DNA of 64,000 nucleotides. Source: Actinomycetes bacterium (GTDB taxonomy: Bacteria > Actinomycetota > Acidimicrobiia > Acidimicrobiales > Bog-793). A program made the position numbers and the translations under genes. The stretch is taken from the NCBI GenBank assembly GCA_021796535.1, contig JAKABW010000007.1:1-64000 (forward strand). The letters run 5' to 3'. The notes below the pieces were generated by a model. It was not told the origin of the DNA. It ran no database searches and saw only the letters and a program-made list of their open reading frames with translations. This document shows, piece after piece, positions 50,739 through 60,743 of the stretch. Numbering within the stretch: position 1 is the stretch's first letter; every line of letters begins with the position of its first letter.

Positions 50739-51650
50739 GTGCGCGCATTTATAACCGGAGTAAGCGGTTTCGTAGGGAAGTGGCTGAGCGCTCATCTGGC
50801 CGGTTGCGGCGATGAGGTGTTTTCCATTGACGAATCCGTGGATGTCAGAAACGAGGGTGCCCTCCGAGAGGTGTTGACTCAGGCTGCCCCGGAAGTTGTC
50901 TACCATTTGGCGGCTCTCACCCATGTGGGACGTTCCTTTGAAGACCCCATAACCTACCTTGAAGTAAATACCCTGGGCACCTATAAGCTGCTTGAGGCGG
51001 CCAGGTCGCTTGCCGATCCGCCGAAAGTCATTTTGATAAGTTCCGCGGAAGTGTACGGGCTGACCTGCCAGAAGAAAGGAGGCGAGCCCATTACCGAGCA
51101 AGACCCGCTTTTGCCGGCCACTCCTTATGCGTTTTCAAAAGTGGCGGCGGAGTACGGCGCCATGCAGCAGATGTATGCCTACGGACTGCCTGTGATGCTG
51201 TTGAGGCCTTTTAATCATATAGGTCCGGGTCAGGGTGAAGCGTTTGTGGTGTCGGCTTTGGCAAAACGCATTGCCGCGGCCGAACTCTCCGGCGAAAAAT
51301 CTATTCCGGTGGGCAATCTTTCGGCGATGAGAGATTTTACCGACGTGAGAGACGTGGTGTCTGCCTACAGAATGTTGGCCGTCGCCGGCAAGGCCGGTGA
51401 GGCTTACAACATCTGTTCGGGGAAAGCGGTGGCGATATCGGAGATCGCACAAGATCTGATTCGGATTGCGGACTCTGACATCGAGCTGAGACAGGATGAA
51501 AGTTTGTTGAGGCCGGTGGACTTACCCGTCTTATGCGGATCCTCGGCCAAATTGCGGGAAGCGACGTCTTGGGAACCTGTTATCGGCCGGGATCGGACCC
51601 TTTCCGACGTTTTGGCACATTGGCGAGAACGTCTTTCGCAAGGCCTTTAA
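50739..51650 (+). CDS. GDP-6-deoxy-D-mannose reductase-like SDR
   Basis: A 303-residue extended SDR. The start RAFITGVSGFVGKWLSAHLA, HLAALTHVGRSFEDPITYLE and VNTLGTYKLLEAAR are followed by SSAEVYG, catalytic YAFSK, LLRPFNHIGPGQGEAFVVSA and RDFTDVRDVVSAY. The D-x-x-LLRPVDLPVLCG-x-x-x-K end is typical of Rmd-type enzymes. It would make GDP-D-rhamnose from the GMD product; no gmd is seen here. The 3' end overlaps the convergent small gene by 71 bases. Confidence 0.82.
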   Translation: MRAFITGVSGFVGKWLSAHLAGCGDEVFSIDESVDVRNEGALREVLTQAAPEVVYHLAALTHVGRSFEDPITYLEVNTLGTYKLLEAARSLADPPKVILISSAEVYGLTCQKKGGEPITEQDPLLPATPYAFSKVAAEYGAMQQMYAYGLPVMLLRPFNHIGPGQGEAFVVSALAKRIAAAELSGEKSIPVGNLSAMRDFTDVRDVVSAYRMLAVAGKAGEAYNICSGKAVAISEIAQDLIRIADSDIELRQDESLLRPVDLPVLCGSSAKLREATSWEPVIGRDRTLSDVLAHWRERLSQGL

Positions 51651-51837
51651 ATAACGCAAAAGCGTGTTCCGCTGTCTCGCGGACATGCCCAGTCGGAACC
51701 TCGGGTCTGTATTCCTTGGCGATTTCTCTTACCGTGCCGTAGATGCGTCTGCCGGAGAGTACGGAAAAGCCCACGGCGGTGTAAAACAGGTCTTCAAAAT
51801 CTTTTTTAATTTTGGCGGCGGCTTCTTTTTCGTTCAT
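51580..51837 (-). CDS. Small conserved-looking protein, unknown function
   Basis: An 85-residue basic protein (NEKEAAAKIKKDFEDLFYTA and then VGFSVLSGRRIYG) with amphipathic helices. I do not recognise the family; the size and helical pattern recall phasin-like actinobacterial proteins, but this is weak. Its ATG at 51837 has a very good leaderless promoter (TTTACC, 17 bases, TACAAT, six bases, ATG), which is the main support for the gene. The last 71 bases overlap the convergent SDR gene. Confidence 0.6.
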   Translation of the reverse strand: MNEKEAAAKIKKDFEDLFYTAVGFSVLSGRRIYGTVREIAKEYRPEVPTGHVRETAEHAFALFKGLAKDVLANVPKRRKGSDPGR

Positions 51838-51843
51838 ACCAAT

Positions 51844-51872
51844 ATTGTAGCCCCATCCGCGGCGCGGGTAAA
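51844..51872 (-). promoter_or_regulatory. Leaderless promoter (TTTACC-N17-TACAAT) of the small gene
   Basis: On the minus strand TTTACC (51872-51867), a 17-base spacer and TACAAT (51849-51844) are followed by six bases and the ATG at 51837. This is the best-formed promoter in the window and places +1 at the start codon. Confidence 0.7.
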
Positions 51873-51986
51873 CAGACGTCCGCCCTTTCGCTCTTCCGGA
51901 CCAGGCGCGGCGCTCTCTTGTCCGCACCAAAAGGTATTTTGACAATAAGGTAAGAAAATCTTTTGTTGCGGGCTAAAATAAAGGCA

Positions 51987-54563
51987 GTGGCCCTTCCGAA
52001 AATAAATACAGATGCCGTCATCGCCGGCGGGGATCGGGATTTTGCCTTGGGAGAGTTTTTGGACTGGGCCTCCCGTTCCGGCATCACTCTTTACGAAGCT
52101 CAGGAAGAAGCCGTCAGCGCTGTATTTGCCGATTATCATACCATCGTCACCACGCCCACCGGCTCCGGCAAAAGTCTTGTCGCTCTGGCTGCCCATATAG
52201 CCGCCATGTCGTCCGGACTGAGATCCGCCTATACGGCGCCCGTTAAAGCTTTGGTGTCGGAGAAGTTCTTCTTCCTGTGCGACGTTTTGGGGCCCGACAA
52301 AGTCGGCATGATGACCTCGGATGCTTCCGTCAATCCGGAAGCCCCCGTCATTTGCGCCACGGCGGAGATAATAGCGAATATGGCGTTGCGCTCCGGAGAA
52401 AACACTCCGTTCGCCCAGGTAGTGATGGACGAGTTTCACTTTTATGGCGATCCGGAACGCGGCTGGGCATGGCAAGTCCCTTTGCTGGAAATGCGGACGG
52501 CCCAGTTCCTGCTGATGTCTGCCACTTTGGGCGACACATCGGCGATCGAAAAAGGTTTATACAAGCGCACGGGCAGGGAAGTTGTCGTGGTCCGCTCGGC
52601 AAAACGTCCGGTGCCGCTCGTTTTTGATTACAGCAGGCTCTTACTCCACGATACTATCGGGGAACTTATTGCCGGGGACAAAGCCCCCGTTTATGTCGTG
52701 CATTTCACACAGGCTTCGGCGGCGAAACACGCTCAGGCTCTCACGTCTTTGCAGGTTTTGAGCAAACGCGAGCGGGAGAAAATAGCTGAAGAAATCGGCG
52801 AATTCCGTTTTGCGAAAGGATACGGCATTACCCTTTCCAGACTGCTCCGACACGGGATAGGCATCCATCACGGGGGGATGCTTCCCAAATACAGACGTCT
52901 TGTCGAGCGTCTGGCGCAAAGCGGACTGCTGAAAATCATAGTGGGCACGGATACCCTTGGCGTCGGAGTCAATATGCCGATCAGAACGGTATTGCTGACG
53001 AGTTTGAATAAATATGACGGCGTCTCCACCAGGCTTTTATCGGCCAGAGAATTCCATCAGATCGCCGGTCGGGCCGGTCGGGCCGGTTTTGACAGGGTCG
53101 GTTACGTAGTTTTACAGGCCCCCGAGCATATTGTCGCCAACGAGGAGGCGCTCCGCAAGGCTGAAAAAAAAGCAGACTACAGGGGGAAGAAAAAGATAAA
53201 GATAGTGCCCGTAAAGCCCCCGAGAGGTTTTGTGCATTTCGAGGAGTCCACCTTCAGAAATCTCATCTCATCTCCTCCGGAAGCTTTGACGTCCAGACTC
53301 AAAGTGGACCATGCCGTGATACTGAATATTTTGGACAGGCCTGGGGACAGTTGCCCGGCTCTGAGCAGACTTTTGACCGACAACGACGAAGAGCGTCCGG
53401 TCCAGAGAAAACTTATCAAAAAAGCAATTGCCGTTTACCGTTCCCTGCTCGCGGCCGGAGCGTTGGAAAAATTGGAGCAAAAGGACGAGTTTCAGAGGTC
53501 GGTCAGGGTTTCTCCTGACTTGCAAAGAGACTTCGCCCTGAACAACCCGCTCAGCCCCTTTGTCTTGGAAGCCATACCGGTTCTCGATTCCCTCTCGCCC
53601 AATTACGACTTGGACGTCGTATCGATGGTGGAGTCCACGCTGGAAAATCCCGGAGCCATTTTGTCGGCTCAGCTCGACAAGCTGCGTTCAATTCTCATAA
53701 GCGAGTTGAAATCGGCCGGAGTCGAGTATGAGGAGAGAACGGAAGCCCTTGAGAAGTTGGAATACCCGAAGCCTCTGAGGGATTTCACTTATACTCTTTT
53801 CAACGAGTACAGAGAGGTTCATCCCTGGGCCAGAGACAATAACATTTCTCCGAAATCCATAGTCAGAGACATGTACGAGAGAGCAATGGGGTTCAACGAG
53901 TATGTGGCTTACTACGGCTTGGCACGCTCCGAGGGTCTTTTGTTGCGCTACCTTTCCGACGCGTACAAGGCTTTGCAGCAAAACATTCCGGAAGACTGGA
54001 AAACAGATTCCTTGGATGACATTATTTTATGGCTCGGCGAGTTGGTGAGACAGGTCGACTCAAGCCTCTTGGATGAGTGGGAGATGTTGCAGAGCATCGG
54101 GAACTCCTTGACCGCTTCCGGAGCAAAGCCGCAATCAGATTTCCCCGGAATCAAAAACCTTGCCGAAACAACGCGGACGGCCCCCTCGTCTGCCTTGAGC
54201 GAAAACAAGCGTGCTTTCAGAATTATGATTCAAAATGCGGCATTCTATAGGGTGGAGCTCTTGGCCAAAAAAGACTTCGAAGCGCTGACGGAAGGAGAGA
54301 CCCAAGGCGGTTTCGGCCCCAGAAGGTGGCAGAGCGTCATCGAAGAGTATTTCGGGGAGTATGATTCCGCGGAGATCTCCCAAAACGCCAGAAGCGCCAA
54401 ATTGTGTGTCGTCACGGAAGGAGAAACCCGTTGGTTGGTGGATCAGACAGTTTCTGACCCGGAAGGCAATTATGATTTTAGGATAGAAGCGGAAATCGAT
54501 TTGGCCGAATCGGATCTTTTGGGATACCCGGCTTGGCGGACACGCAGAGCCGGCCGTTTGTAA
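51987..54563 (+). CDS. DEAD/DEAH-box helicase with C-terminal DUF3516
   Basis: A protein of about 858 residues. The Q-like region ITLYEAQEEAV, motif I TTPTGSGKS, motif II MDEFHFYGDPERGWAW, motif III LMSATLG, motif V GTDTLGVGVNMP and motif VI QIAGRAGRAG show a Ski2-like SF2 helicase. The C-terminal DUF3516 part includes REVHPWARDNNISPKSIVRD and ARSEGLLLRYLSDAYKALQQ, and SSLLDEWEML closes the well-conserved block. This domain pair is an actinobacterial specialty; a role in RNA processing is inferred. GTG at 51987 (TAAAAT seven bases upstream) is preferred to a TTG at 51963. Confidence 0.92.
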   Translation: MALPKINTDAVIAGGDRDFALGEFLDWASRSGITLYEAQEEAVSAVFADYHTIVTTPTGSGKSLVALAAHIAAMSSGLRSAYTAPVKALVSEKFFFLCDVLGPDKVGMMTSDASVNPEAPVICATAEIIANMALRSGENTPFAQVVMDEFHFYGDPERGWAWQVPLLEMRTAQFLLMSATLGDTSAIEKGLYKRTGREVVVVRSAKRPVPLVFDYSRLLLHDTIGELIAGDKAPVYVVHFTQASAAKHAQALTSLQVLSKREREKIAEEIGEFRFAKGYGITLSRLLRHGIGIHHGGMLPKYRRLVERLAQSGLLKIIVGTDTLGVGVNMPIRTVLLTSLNKYDGVSTRLLSAREFHQIAGRAGRAGFDRVGYVVLQAPEHIVANEEALRKAEKKADYRGKKKIKIVPVKPPRGFVHFEESTFRNLISSPPEALTSRLKVDHAVILNILDRPGDSCPALSRLLTDNDEERPVQRKLIKKAIAVYRSLLAAGALEKLEQKDEFQRSVRVSPDLQRDFALNNPLSPFVLEAIPVLDSLSPNYDLDVVSMVESTLENPGAILSAQLDKLRSILISELKSAGVEYEERTEALEKLEYPKPLRDFTYTLFNEYREVHPWARDNNISPKSIVRDMYERAMGFNEYVAYYGLARSEGLLLRYLSDAYKALQQNIPEDWKTDSLDDIILWLGELVRQVDSSLLDEWEMLQSIGNSLTASGAKPQSDFPGIKNLAETTRTAPSSALSENKRAFRIMIQNAAFYRVELLAKKDFEALTEGETQGGFGPRRWQSVIEEYFGEYDSAEISQNARSAKLCVVTEGETRWLVDQTVSDPEGNYDFRIEAEIDLAESDLLGYPAWRTRRAGRL

Positions 54564-54579
54564 ACCTGCGTCCGGAACG

Positions 54580-56430
54580 TCAGTTGGCCAAAGACTGATT
54601 TTCGAAGCTGGTTTCCAAAAAGTCCAACACTTCTTTGGCGGGTATGGGTCTCGAAAGCAGGAAGCCTTGTCCGGTGGAACACTTTTCCTCGAGTATCTCG
54701 TTCAGCTGTATCCTGCGTTCGATTCCTTTGGCGGTGGCGGTGATGCCGAGGGCTTTGCCGAGATTGAAAAGCGATCTGGTGATTTCTTCTCCGCCCACTG
54801 TGTCGAGCAATCTCAGCACCAGGGAGCCGTCTATTTTGAGTTGATCTATGGGTAGGTAACGCAGTTGGGCGGCAGTGATAAATTCTTTGCCGAAATCGTC
54901 CACTATCAGGTGAATGCCCAACTGCTTCAGAGATTTAAGCAGTTGCTGGGAGGTCTCTATGTCGTGCAAGAGAGCCGTCTCGTTTAAGTCGAGCCCGAGC
55001 AGGTAACCCGGCAAGCCGGAAAACTGCAGGGCGGAAGAGACATCGGAGATAAATCTTTCCGAGTGCAGGTGGGTATCGCTTATGTTGACCGCCACCAAAG
55101 TCTGATAGCCGCTGTCCCGCCAATTGGCGGCTTGTCGGCAGGCTTCGTGCAAAGTCCAATTGCCGACTTCGTGAAGCAGGTGGGCTTCGGCCAGCATGGG
55201 CAAAATTTCTCTGGCCGTCATGGATCCTTTGGTCGGATGCACGTATCTTATCAGTGCTTCCATGGCCACCACCCTCATCGTGTTCAGGTCAAATGCCGGC
55301 TGGAAGTCAAGGTAGAATCTGTTTTCGGACAGTGCTTTGCCGAGTTCGATGTCAAAGCCCGGCAAGGCTGTTTCCTGCAGGGTCATCTCGGGGGCAAAGA
55401 TTAAAAACCTGTTTTTACCGGAGGATTTGGCTTTATACATGGCGATGTCCGCATTACGCAACAATTCGTCCGGTTCTTCTTCGATGCCGCTGGTCACACC
55501 GATACTGGCTGTGACGCGAATTTGGTGTCCCGGCGCGCCGGGAAGAACGAAAGGTTCGTGCAGAGCGGTGACGAGACGTCTGGCTATCGTCGTTTCGTCG
55601 TCGGTACTGCTGGAAGGTTCCGCGGCAACCACAAACTCATCCCCGCCGAGTCTGCCTAGGGTGTCGCTGCTTCTCAGAGCCTGCGTAAGGCGTCTGGTCA
55701 CGGAGCGAAGGAGTTCGTCTCCGCCGCTGTGGCCGAAAGTGTCGTTTATGGATTTAAAGTTGTCGATATCCAAAAACAAGACAGTTACCGGCAATCCGGT
55801 ACGGCGCGAACGCAGGAGCATCTGATTGATTCTATCCAGGAGAAGATTTCTGTTCGGCAGACTTGTCAGCGGATCGTGGGTGGCCTGGAAGGCCAGTTCC
55901 TTTTGGTGTTCAATAACCTCTTGACGCAAATGTTGGCGTACCTGTTCAAAAGACGTCGACATGCGCACCAAAGTGGCGTCCGTACTGCGGTTGAGCATCT
56001 GCAAAGCTTTTGACAGAGCCTGGGGGTCGACGGGGTTGGCGGAAGCGTAGTTCGTAAGAAGTTGGGAGGTAAGTTCCCGCCATTTCAGACAGCGTCTGGT
56101 CAGTTCGTCGAGAGGGGCTATGGCTTCGGCTACCAGCCTGCCGAACACGGATGCGGCCACGAAACCGTTTCGCGAAGCGTTGTCGATACTGCCCCCCTGC
56201 ATCCAGTCGGATACGGCTTTTGTTGCCTGTATGGCGGCAGTGAAAAATTCGCTTTCTCCCATCGTGCCAAAATCTACCGAGTTGGGTATCAGGGGGGTAA
56301 GGGATTCCACAATTTCTTCCGTGTGGTCTTCCAAGAGCCTTCCGAGTCGGGCGAGATCTTTGTTTTCTGGCGCGTTGGCGCGCTCCGCGTCTTTTCCGCC
56401 TTTTCCTGAGTCTGAGCCGACCGGTGTCAT
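54580..56430 (-). CDS. GGDEF-EAL c-di-GMP protein
   Basis: A 616-residue soluble protein. About 190 helical N-terminal residues without a recognised sensor precede a GGDEF domain (RLGGDEFVV near residue 262, with the I-site RSSD five residues before it) and an EAL domain (MEALIRY, VNIS, DLNETAL, VDDFGKEF, LKID, STGQGFLLSRP). The cyclase looks intact and feedback-inhibitable. In the EAL part the AEGVE motif reads AKGIE, so hydrolysis may be impaired. It sets intracellular c-di-GMP; orn (17496) would clear pGpG. The ATG at 56430 follows GATAAT by ten bases. Confidence 0.92.
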   Translation of the reverse strand: MTPVGSDSGKGGKDAERANAPENKDLARLGRLLEDHTEEIVESLTPLIPNSVDFGTMGESEFFTAAIQATKAVSDWMQGGSIDNASRNGFVAASVFGRLVAEAIAPLDELTRRCLKWRELTSQLLTNYASANPVDPQALSKALQMLNRSTDATLVRMSTSFEQVRQHLRQEVIEHQKELAFQATHDPLTSLPNRNLLLDRINQMLLRSRRTGLPVTVLFLDIDNFKSINDTFGHSGGDELLRSVTRRLTQALRSSDTLGRLGGDEFVVAAEPSSSTDDETTIARRLVTALHEPFVLPGAPGHQIRVTASIGVTSGIEEEPDELLRNADIAMYKAKSSGKNRFLIFAPEMTLQETALPGFDIELGKALSENRFYLDFQPAFDLNTMRVVAMEALIRYVHPTKGSMTAREILPMLAEAHLLHEVGNWTLHEACRQAANWRDSGYQTLVAVNISDTHLHSERFISDVSSALQFSGLPGYLLGLDLNETALLHDIETSQQLLKSLKQLGIHLIVDDFGKEFITAAQLRYLPIDQLKIDGSLVLRLLDTVGGEEITRSLFNLGKALGITATAKGIERRIQLNEILEEKCSTGQGFLLSRPIPAKEVLDFLETSFENQSLAN

Positions 56431-56669
56431 TTGTTTTCAGATTATCGCATAACGCATGACTCGCGCTCGGCGGCCGGTGGGTATTTTGGGGCAATTATCC
56501 AATGTCAGCCTTTATCGGGTCGGCGATTTGGCATGAGAAAACATCATATGTCCTTGAATGCGATAAAAGAATGTCGACGGGATAGGGGGTCGTCGGGAGG
56601 GAATTCCCGCCCCGGGTATGGCATCCGCGGGAAGTCTTTCCCGGTTGTTTTTGTTATAGTTGAAAAGAG

Positions 56670-58040
56670 ATGATTTGTATCAACCCAACCACCGGTCAAA
56701 AGCTGTATGAGATGCCGGAGATGACGGAAGAGGAGTTGTTTGGCTCGCTGGAACTCTCCCGCAATTGTTTTTCGGAGTTTCGTTCCTCGACCCATAAAGA
56801 ACGCTCTGTTAAACTGGAAGCGTTTGCGGATGTTATGGAAGCCTCTCGGGATGACCTTGCCCGCATGATTACCCTGCAGATGGGCAAACCGATTCGTTCC
56901 GCCGTTGCAGAAGTGGAAAAGTCCGTACGGGCGATAAGACATTATGCCTCTTACGGGGCTAAATATTTAGCAGACGAAGAAATCGCGGAGAAGATCCCGG
57001 GTGTCGCAAAAGCTTTTAAGACCTATGAACCACTGGGGCCGATCTTGGCCATTATGCCGTGGAATTTCCCGATTTGGCAGGTAATCCGTTTTGCCGCCCC
57101 CGCTTTGGCAGCCGGCAACGTCTGTATTTTGAAGCACGCCGAAAACGTTTGGCAGACCGCCGAGGCCCTGGAGAAATTGTCCCTCGAAGCCGGATTTCCG
57201 CCGGGGTGTTTCCTTTCTCTCAACGCGGGAGTGCCGGACGTGGAAAAGATAATTTCCTCCGGGGACATCGCCGGCGTGACATTGACCGGTTCGACCTCGG
57301 CCGGTATCGCCGTGTCGCAACAGGCAGCCAAAAAACTGCTGCCTGTGCTGCTTGAGCTGGGCGGAAGTGATCCCTTTATCGTTTTGTCGGACGCCGACTT
57401 GGAAAGAGCCAGTTCGTATGCCGTGTTGTCCCGTTTTTCGAACGGCGGGCAGTCCTGCATAGCGGCAAAGCGCATTATCGTGCACGAAAGCATCAAAGAC
57501 GCCTTCACGGAACTTTTTTTACAAAAAACAGCCGGGCTGAAAGTGGGGGATCCGCTTTTTGAAGACGTTGACCTGGGTCCGGTGGTGAGCGAAAGAGCTC
57601 TCGACACTTTGGAAGAGATGATTGCCGATGCCGTATCGCATGGGGCAAAAGTTTTATGCGGCGCAAAACGCATCCCGGGGAAAGGATTTTTTTTGGAGCC
57701 TACGGTTTTGGAGGACATAACTCCGGAAATGTCCGTATATTCAAAAGAAGTTTTCGGTCCGGTGGCCTCTGTATTTACCGTCGGCAGTGATGCGGAAGCC
57801 GTAGCCGTCGCCAACGATACCCCTTACGGGCTGGGCGCCGCCATCTGGACTGCCGACACGGAAAAAGCCCTCGCGATGGAAAAGCTTTTGCGGTGCGGGA
57901 CGGTGGCTGTCAACAGGGAAGTGGCTTCTTATCCGGAGTTGCCATTCGGCGGGATCAAGATGTCCGGTTACGGCAGGGAATTGGCGGCCGAGGGTATCAG
58001 GTCTTTTTGTAATTGTAAGACAATTGTTATTAATTCATAA
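56670..58040 (+). CDS. NAD(P)-dependent aldehyde dehydrogenase, succinate-semialdehyde type
   Basis: A 456-residue ALDH. GPILAIMPWNFPIWQVIRFA, GVTLTGSTSAGIAVSQQAAK, the Glu in LELGGSDPFIVLSDADLE and the catalytic Cys in GGQSCIAAKR are present, and EVFGPVASVFTV ends the fold. Short, without N-terminal extension, it resembles SSADH of the YneI/Sad type. The physiological aldehyde is uncertain. The ATG follows GAAAAGAG. Confidence 0.9.
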   Translation: MICINPTTGQKLYEMPEMTEEELFGSLELSRNCFSEFRSSTHKERSVKLEAFADVMEASRDDLARMITLQMGKPIRSAVAEVEKSVRAIRHYASYGAKYLADEEIAEKIPGVAKAFKTYEPLGPILAIMPWNFPIWQVIRFAAPALAAGNVCILKHAENVWQTAEALEKLSLEAGFPPGCFLSLNAGVPDVEKIISSGDIAGVTLTGSTSAGIAVSQQAAKKLLPVLLELGGSDPFIVLSDADLERASSYAVLSRFSNGGQSCIAAKRIIVHESIKDAFTELFLQKTAGLKVGDPLFEDVDLGPVVSERALDTLEEMIADAVSHGAKVLCGAKRIPGKGFFLEPTVLEDITPEMSVYSKEVFGPVASVFTVGSDAEAVAVANDTPYGLGAAIWTADTEKALAMEKLLRCGTVAVNREVASYPELPFGGIKMSGYGRELAAEGIRSFCNCKTIVINS

Positions 58041-58133
58041 ATATTGGGACAATTTCCAAGCCGTGACAAAAAATTGTAACTTAAAAATCATCTTGTACTG
58101 ATTAAGTTGCCGGGATTGGGTAACATTTGCAAG

Positions 58134-59390
58134 ATGAACAAACAAATATCCGACGGGGGAAACAAGACTGTAAGCGGGTTTCTTTCTGGCCGCCTGCTCA
58201 AATTTGGGGTGACGTCTCTGGTGGGGATGGGGGCCCTGTCTGCCGTATTGATTTTTGCGGTCGGTTCTGCGACGGCGCAAAACCTCTCCGTCAAGTATAG
58301 GCGACGGGAAGCAGGTTTTGAGGCCTATGCCGGACGCGGTCACGCTTCGGGACTCAAAGGGGCGAAAAAACTCAAAAGCTCTGTTTCCTCACGGGCTCCA
58401 TTGCAGGTCGTCAGGGAATTCCCCAAGAATCACAGTTTGGATGCCAACGGAAGGGGAGCCATTGTGGTCAACTTTGACGCACCCCTGGCAAAGCGCACCA
58501 AACACCCCACCATTTTTCCAAAGGTGCCCGGTAAATGGCAAAAGACAAACACATCTTTTGTCTTCAGGCCCTCCGTGGCGATTCTGCCCAATACTCTGGA
58601 AACGGTAACGGTGCCGGCCGGCGTGACCTCCAGGGAGCGGGGCAAAACAGTCCGGCCATCTTCTTTTGAGTTTGCCACCAGGGCGGGTTCTGTTCTGCGC
58701 GTGGAGCAAATTCTCGCCGAGTTGAACTACTTGCCTTTGCATTTTGTGGCTTCTTTGCCAAAGCAAAAAAGAGCGGGCATCGGTTTGGCCGCCGCCGCCA
58801 AATACTTTTGGACTCCTCCACGGGGTACTTTCAAATGGAACTTTGTCCCTACTGCCGCTTTGGCCGCCGATTGGTCTCCGGGAGCACAAAACGTAATGTT
58901 CCAAGGAGCTCTGACCGCTTTCGAAGCCGATCACAATTTGGCGATGTCAACGACAGTGACCACGCAGGATTGGCAGTTGCTTTTGAAAGCCTCCATGAAT
59001 CCCGCCGGATATCAAAATCCGCACGGCTATGACTATGCCTTGGTGCAGGAAGGGTCTCCGGAAACCCTGACCGTTTATCACAACGGACAGGTTGTCTTGA
59101 ACACCCCGGCAAATACCGGAATTTCTCTGACCCCGACCACGCTCGGTACGTTTTACGTATATGAAAAGCTGCCTTATCAGGTCATGAGAGGCGTCAACCC
59201 GAACGGAGTGCCTTATGCGGACCCCGTCCAATATGTATCCTATTTTGACGGGGGCGAAGCGGTTCACTACATCTACAGAGCCGAGTACGGCTTCCCTCAA
59301 AGCTTGGGTTGCGTGGAGTTGCCGTTGGCCGCCGCCGCCACGGCTTACAGCTATTTGCCGTACGGGACTTTGGTAACCGTCGAACCTTAA
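58134..59390 (+). CDS. L,D-transpeptidase (YkuD) with N-terminal membrane anchor
   Basis: A 418-residue protein. A membrane segment at about residues 22-48 (FGVTSLVGMGALSAVLIFAV) ending in SATAQ is a signal peptide or anchor. Ig-like beta regions follow (VVREFPKNHSLDANGRGAIV and then VNFDAPLAK). The C-terminal YkuD domain has the active-site motif HYIYRAEYGFPQSLGCVELP (His and Cys). It forms 3-3 peptidoglycan cross-links or anchors proteins. TAACAT lies seven bases before the ATG at 58134, suggesting a leaderless start. Confidence 0.92.
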   Translation: MNKQISDGGNKTVSGFLSGRLLKFGVTSLVGMGALSAVLIFAVGSATAQNLSVKYRRREAGFEAYAGRGHASGLKGAKKLKSSVSSRAPLQVVREFPKNHSLDANGRGAIVVNFDAPLAKRTKHPTIFPKVPGKWQKTNTSFVFRPSVAILPNTLETVTVPAGVTSRERGKTVRPSSFEFATRAGSVLRVEQILAELNYLPLHFVASLPKQKRAGIGLAAAAKYFWTPPRGTFKWNFVPTAALAADWSPGAQNVMFQGALTAFEADHNLAMSTTVTTQDWQLLLKASMNPAGYQNPHGYDYALVQEGSPETLTVYHNGQVVLNTPANTGISLTPTTLGTFYVYEKLPYQVMRGVNPNGVPYADPVQYVSYFDGGEAVHYIYRAEYGFPQSLGCVELPLAAAATAYSYLPYGTLVTVEP

Positions 59391-59433
59391 TCGTTGTCGT
59401 CACGGTATTCTTGCCGTGGTGAAGCGGAAGGCT

Positions 59434-60543
59434 TTATACGTTGAATCTGAATTCGACCACGTCTCCGTCTTTCATGACGTAGTCCTTTCCTTCTATCCGC
59501 ACTTTCCCTTCCGATCTGGCGTTGGCCAGCGACCCGTATTGAATCAGGTCGTCGTAGCTGATGATTTCGGCTTTGATGAAACCTTTCTGAAAATCGGTGT
59601 GGATGGCGCCGGCGGCTTCCGGCGCTTTGGCCCCCGCTTTTATTGTCCAGGAACGCACCTCTTTTGGTCCGGCCGTCAGAAAGCTTTGCAGGCCGAGTGT
59701 GGAAAAGGCCGTCCTGATCAATTGGGCCAGGCCTGTTTCATTTTGTCCGAAGGACAACAGCAATTCCAGCTTTTCCTCTTCCGATAACGTGTTCATTTCG
59801 GCCTCCAGCTCCGCCGACATAAACACGGCAGGAGCGGGGGATACGGCTTCCGCCAGTTTTTTGTGTGCCGCGGTATCCGAAATTTCGTCTTCTCCGATAT
59901 TGAAGACGTAAATTGTCTTTTTGGCCGTCAAAAGGTGCAGTTCTTTTAAATATTTATGGGTGTATTCGTTGTCCATAAACTCTTTTCCAACCGGAGAAGA
60001 CAGAGCTTTGTCTGCCGTTACCCCTTTGGCCAGTTCGCCGGTCAGAAATTGCACGGCTTCGGAGGCAGAGGCCATCTCGGGTTTCACCTTGGCCTCTTTT
60101 GCCGCTTTCGCTGCTCTGGAATCCAGAGTTTCAAGGTCGGCCAAAATGAGTTCCGTGTTGACGGTTCCCATGTCGGATAAAGGATCGGACTGTCCGGCTA
60201 CGTGAATAACGTCCGGATCAGAAAAGACTCTGACCACCTGACACGTTACGTCAGTTTCTCTGATGGCCGCCAAGAATTTATTTCCCAATCCTTCTCCCTG
60301 GGAGGCTCCGCTGACAATTCCGGCGATATCGACAAACGTGACTGAGGAAGGTATGACTTTTTGGCTGTTGTAAAGTTCGGCCAATTTTTCCAGCCTTTTA
60401 TCCGGAACACTCACCACGCCCACGTTCGGCTCTATGGTGGCGAACGGGTAATTGGCCGCCAGAATATTATTTGATGTCAATGCGTTGAAAAGCGTTGATT
60501 TGCCGACATTGGGAAGACCCACTATCCCCACGGATAAACTCAA
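59434..60543 (-). CDS. ychF: Obg-related ATPase YchF
   Basis: A 369-residue protein. G1 [10 protein letters not shown]3 [17 protein letters not shown] and the altered G4 NIGE in YVFNIGEDE (giving ATP rather than GTP preference) identify YchF. A coiled-coil insertion and a C-terminal TGS domain ([20 protein letters not shown]) follow. It binds ribosomes and participates in stress and redox control. The TTG at 60543 gives the canonical [12 protein letters not shown] start and has AAGGAG eight bases upstream; longer frames are not supported. Confidence 0.96.
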   Translation of the reverse strand: MSLSVGIVGLPNVGKSTLFNALTSNNILAANYPFATIEPNVGVVSVPDKRLEKLAELYNSQKVIPSSVTFVDIAGIVSGASQGEGLGNKFLAAIRETDVTCQVVRVFSDPDVIHVAGQSDPLSDMGTVNTELILADLETLDSRAAKAAKEAKVKPEMASASEAVQFLTGELAKGVTADKALSSPVGKEFMDNEYTHKYLKELHLLTAKKTIYVFNIGEDEISDTAAHKKLAEAVSPAPAVFMSAELEAEMNTLSEEEKLELLLSFGQNETGLAQLIRTAFSTLGLQSFLTAGPKEVRSWTIKAGAKAPEAAGAIHTDFQKGFIKAEIISYDDLIQYGSLANARSEGKVRIEGKDYVMKDGDVVEFRFNV

Positions 60544-60743
60544 AGTCGTGTACTCCTTAGTTTGACGTGCAGTCATTGTAACAAAGTTTCTCTCCAAAAA
60601 ACCTTATGGCGCAAAGTATTTTGTGAGCAAAGCGACTCAATATTTTTGCCCGGTTATGCCGTGCCGTTTCGCACGGTTCCCGGCTGCGCTATCCTTAAGG
60701 AGAAAGATTTCAGAGTTTTCCGCAGACACAAGAGGTTAAATTT

